Below, one piece after another: positions 31,969 through 32,659 of a stretch of DNA of 32,659 bases (the first letter of the stretch is position 1; every line of letters starts with the position of its first letter). Source of the DNA: an uncultured Collinsella sp. (GTDB lineage: Bacteria > Actinomycetota > Coriobacteriia > Coriobacteriales > Coriobacteriaceae); the NCBI GenBank assembly GCA_938005465.1, contig CALLNU010000027.1, positions 1 to 32,659 on the forward strand, in the 5' to 3' direction. A program made the position numbers and the translations under genes. A model generated the notes under the pieces. The model did not search any database and had not been told where the DNA came from. It was given only the letters and a program-made list of their open reading frames with translations.

Positions 31969-32565
31969 ATGGACAAGGCTGAGTTGCGGCGGGCAATGAT
32001 TGCTCGGCGCGACGATCTCGATTTGGATGTACGGGCGGCAAAGTCTGCTGATATCTGTGCGCGGCTGGTTGAGCTGCTGGGCCGCTTGGATGCCGCGGCG
32101 CCGCGCATCGTTGCCGTCTATGCCGCGATGGGTTCCGAGGCAGACCCTGCCGCGTTTGCCGCTGCGGCCGCCGTGCGCGGCTGGCGCGTAGCCTATCCGT
32201 GCATGCTCTCGGCAATTGATGCCGCAGCTTGTGGCCAGCGCATGTGTATGCGGGCAGTTGCCGCCGACGATGCGTCCGCGGCTCCGTTTATCGCCCACCC
32301 TACGCGGGCCTTTGCGGCCACGGACATCGACAGCGACCGCTTCCCCATCGTGCCTGCCGAGGCTCTCGACATGATTGTTGTGCCGCTCGTGTCCTTCGAC
32401 CAAACCGGCGCGCGCCTGGGCTACGGCGGCGGTTGCTATGACCGCTATCTGCCCATGCTCTCGCCCGCATGCCAAATCATCGGCATCGCCTTTGACGAGC
32501 AGCGTGTCGACCGCGTTCCCACCGACGCTCACGACCTGCCGCTACCCCACATCATCAGCGCCTAA
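31969..32565 (+). CDS. 5-formyltetrahydrofolate cyclo-ligase
   Basis: It converts 5-formyl-THF plus ATP to 5,10-methenyl-THF, returning folinate to the one-carbon pool. The 198 residues show the family pattern: the N-terminal 'ELRRAMIARRDDL' helix, 'VAVYAAMGSEADP', 'PAEALDMIVVPLVSFDQTG' and the diagnostic ATP/phosphate loop 'RLGYGGGCYDRYLP'. The C-terminus 'VDRVPTDAHDLPLPHIIS' is typical. AGGAGG six bases before the ATG at 31969 sets the start. It may be read on its own or through the weak hairpins from hicAB. Confidence 0.93.
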   Translation: MDKAELRRAMIARRDDLDLDVRAAKSADICARLVELLGRLDAAAPRIVAVYAAMGSEADPAAFAAAAAVRGWRVAYPCMLSAIDAAACGQRMCMRAVAADDASAAPFIAHPTRAFAATDIDSDRFPIVPAEALDMIVVPLVSFDQTGARLGYGGGCYDRYLPMLSPACQIIGIAFDEQRVDRVPTDAHDLPLPHIISA

Positions 32566-32607
32566 TCGCCGCCATATCAGCCACGGCTACAGCAGTACCA
32601 TCGCAGC

Positions 32608-32659
32608 CTAGTGCTCCTCGCCGGCGCGGGCCAGGTCGTAGGGCGTGGTCTGGTAGACG
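32608..32659 (-). CDS. 3' end of an unidentified gene, cut by the window edge
   Basis: A minus-strand frame enters from the right edge and ends at TAG (32610-32608). The last 16 residues are VYQTTPYDLARAGEEH. The coding-like codons and position converging on the cyclo-ligase gene support a real gene end, but the product cannot be named. Confidence 0.5.
   Translation of the reverse strand, partial: VYQTTPYDLARAGEEH

Noticed and set aside
22673..32659. Attachment-site duplicate of the tRNA-Val 3' end
   Set aside because: I found no second copy of the T-arm/acceptor sequence and no integrase gene downstream.

Overview
The window is a GC-rich bacterial chromosome segment. Gene content, codon use (GGC, CTG and GAG heavy) and gene types (fused CbiM/CbiN transporter subunit, DUF4012 surface protein, M16C and M32 peptidases, T-box-controlled pheST) suggest a gut actinobacterium of the class Coriobacteriia, most likely Collinsella or a close relative. 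That assignment is inference; there is no rRNA or marker phylogeny here.

Layout. 1-1.4 kb: a C-terminal aldo/keto reductase remnant pressed against a LysR-type regulator, with codon use unlike the rest. 1.46-4.13 kb: a P2-type (Ca2+-class) P-type ATPase on the minus strand. Its ~110-nt leader folds into two hairpins whose loops are complementary, and the second hairpin hides the ribosome binding site. 4.57-6.03 kb: pyruvate kinase with a strong terminator. 6.46-7.53 kb: a protein with a DUF559/Vsr-like nuclease-type C-terminus, preceded by a 22-bp inverted repeat. 7.5-8.4 kb: a zinc-dependent phospholipase C-like protein. 8.45-11.17 kb: an ECF metal transporter operon (fused CbiM/N, CbiQ, CbiO) with a NikR-type operator at its promoter, which points to nickel. 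11.4-15.5 kb: pheS-pheT behind a T-box leader. 15.6-17.2 kb: an M32 carboxypeptidase. 17.5-22.4 kb, minus strand: glmM, a DUF4012 protein and an EamA permease.

22.6-27.5 kb begins with tRNA-Val(GAC) and holds accessory genes: a DUF5710/zinc-finger protein, a small zinc-ribbon protein, an HNH nuclease, a protein of unknown function and an AlbA_2/HATPase/winged-helix regulator. The ~530-bp gap between that regulator and the divergent M16C peptidase gene is densely patterned. It has a 67-bp block of TTATCTCTC motifs present twice, 165 bp apart, and four copies of an unrelated 21-bp motif. After the M16C peptidase (28.06-31.1 kb) come a hicAB toxin-antitoxin pair under a LexA/SOS-like box, 5-formyltetrahydrofolate cyclo-ligase, and the tail of an unidentified gene.

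The main candidates for something undescribed are the kissing-loop leader of the P-type ATPase, the double repeat array between the AlbA_2 regulator and the M16C gene, and the nuclease-like gene with its inverted repeat. Housekeeping functions (glycolysis, tRNA charging, peptidoglycan precursor synthesis, folate) sit among small stress and defence modules.
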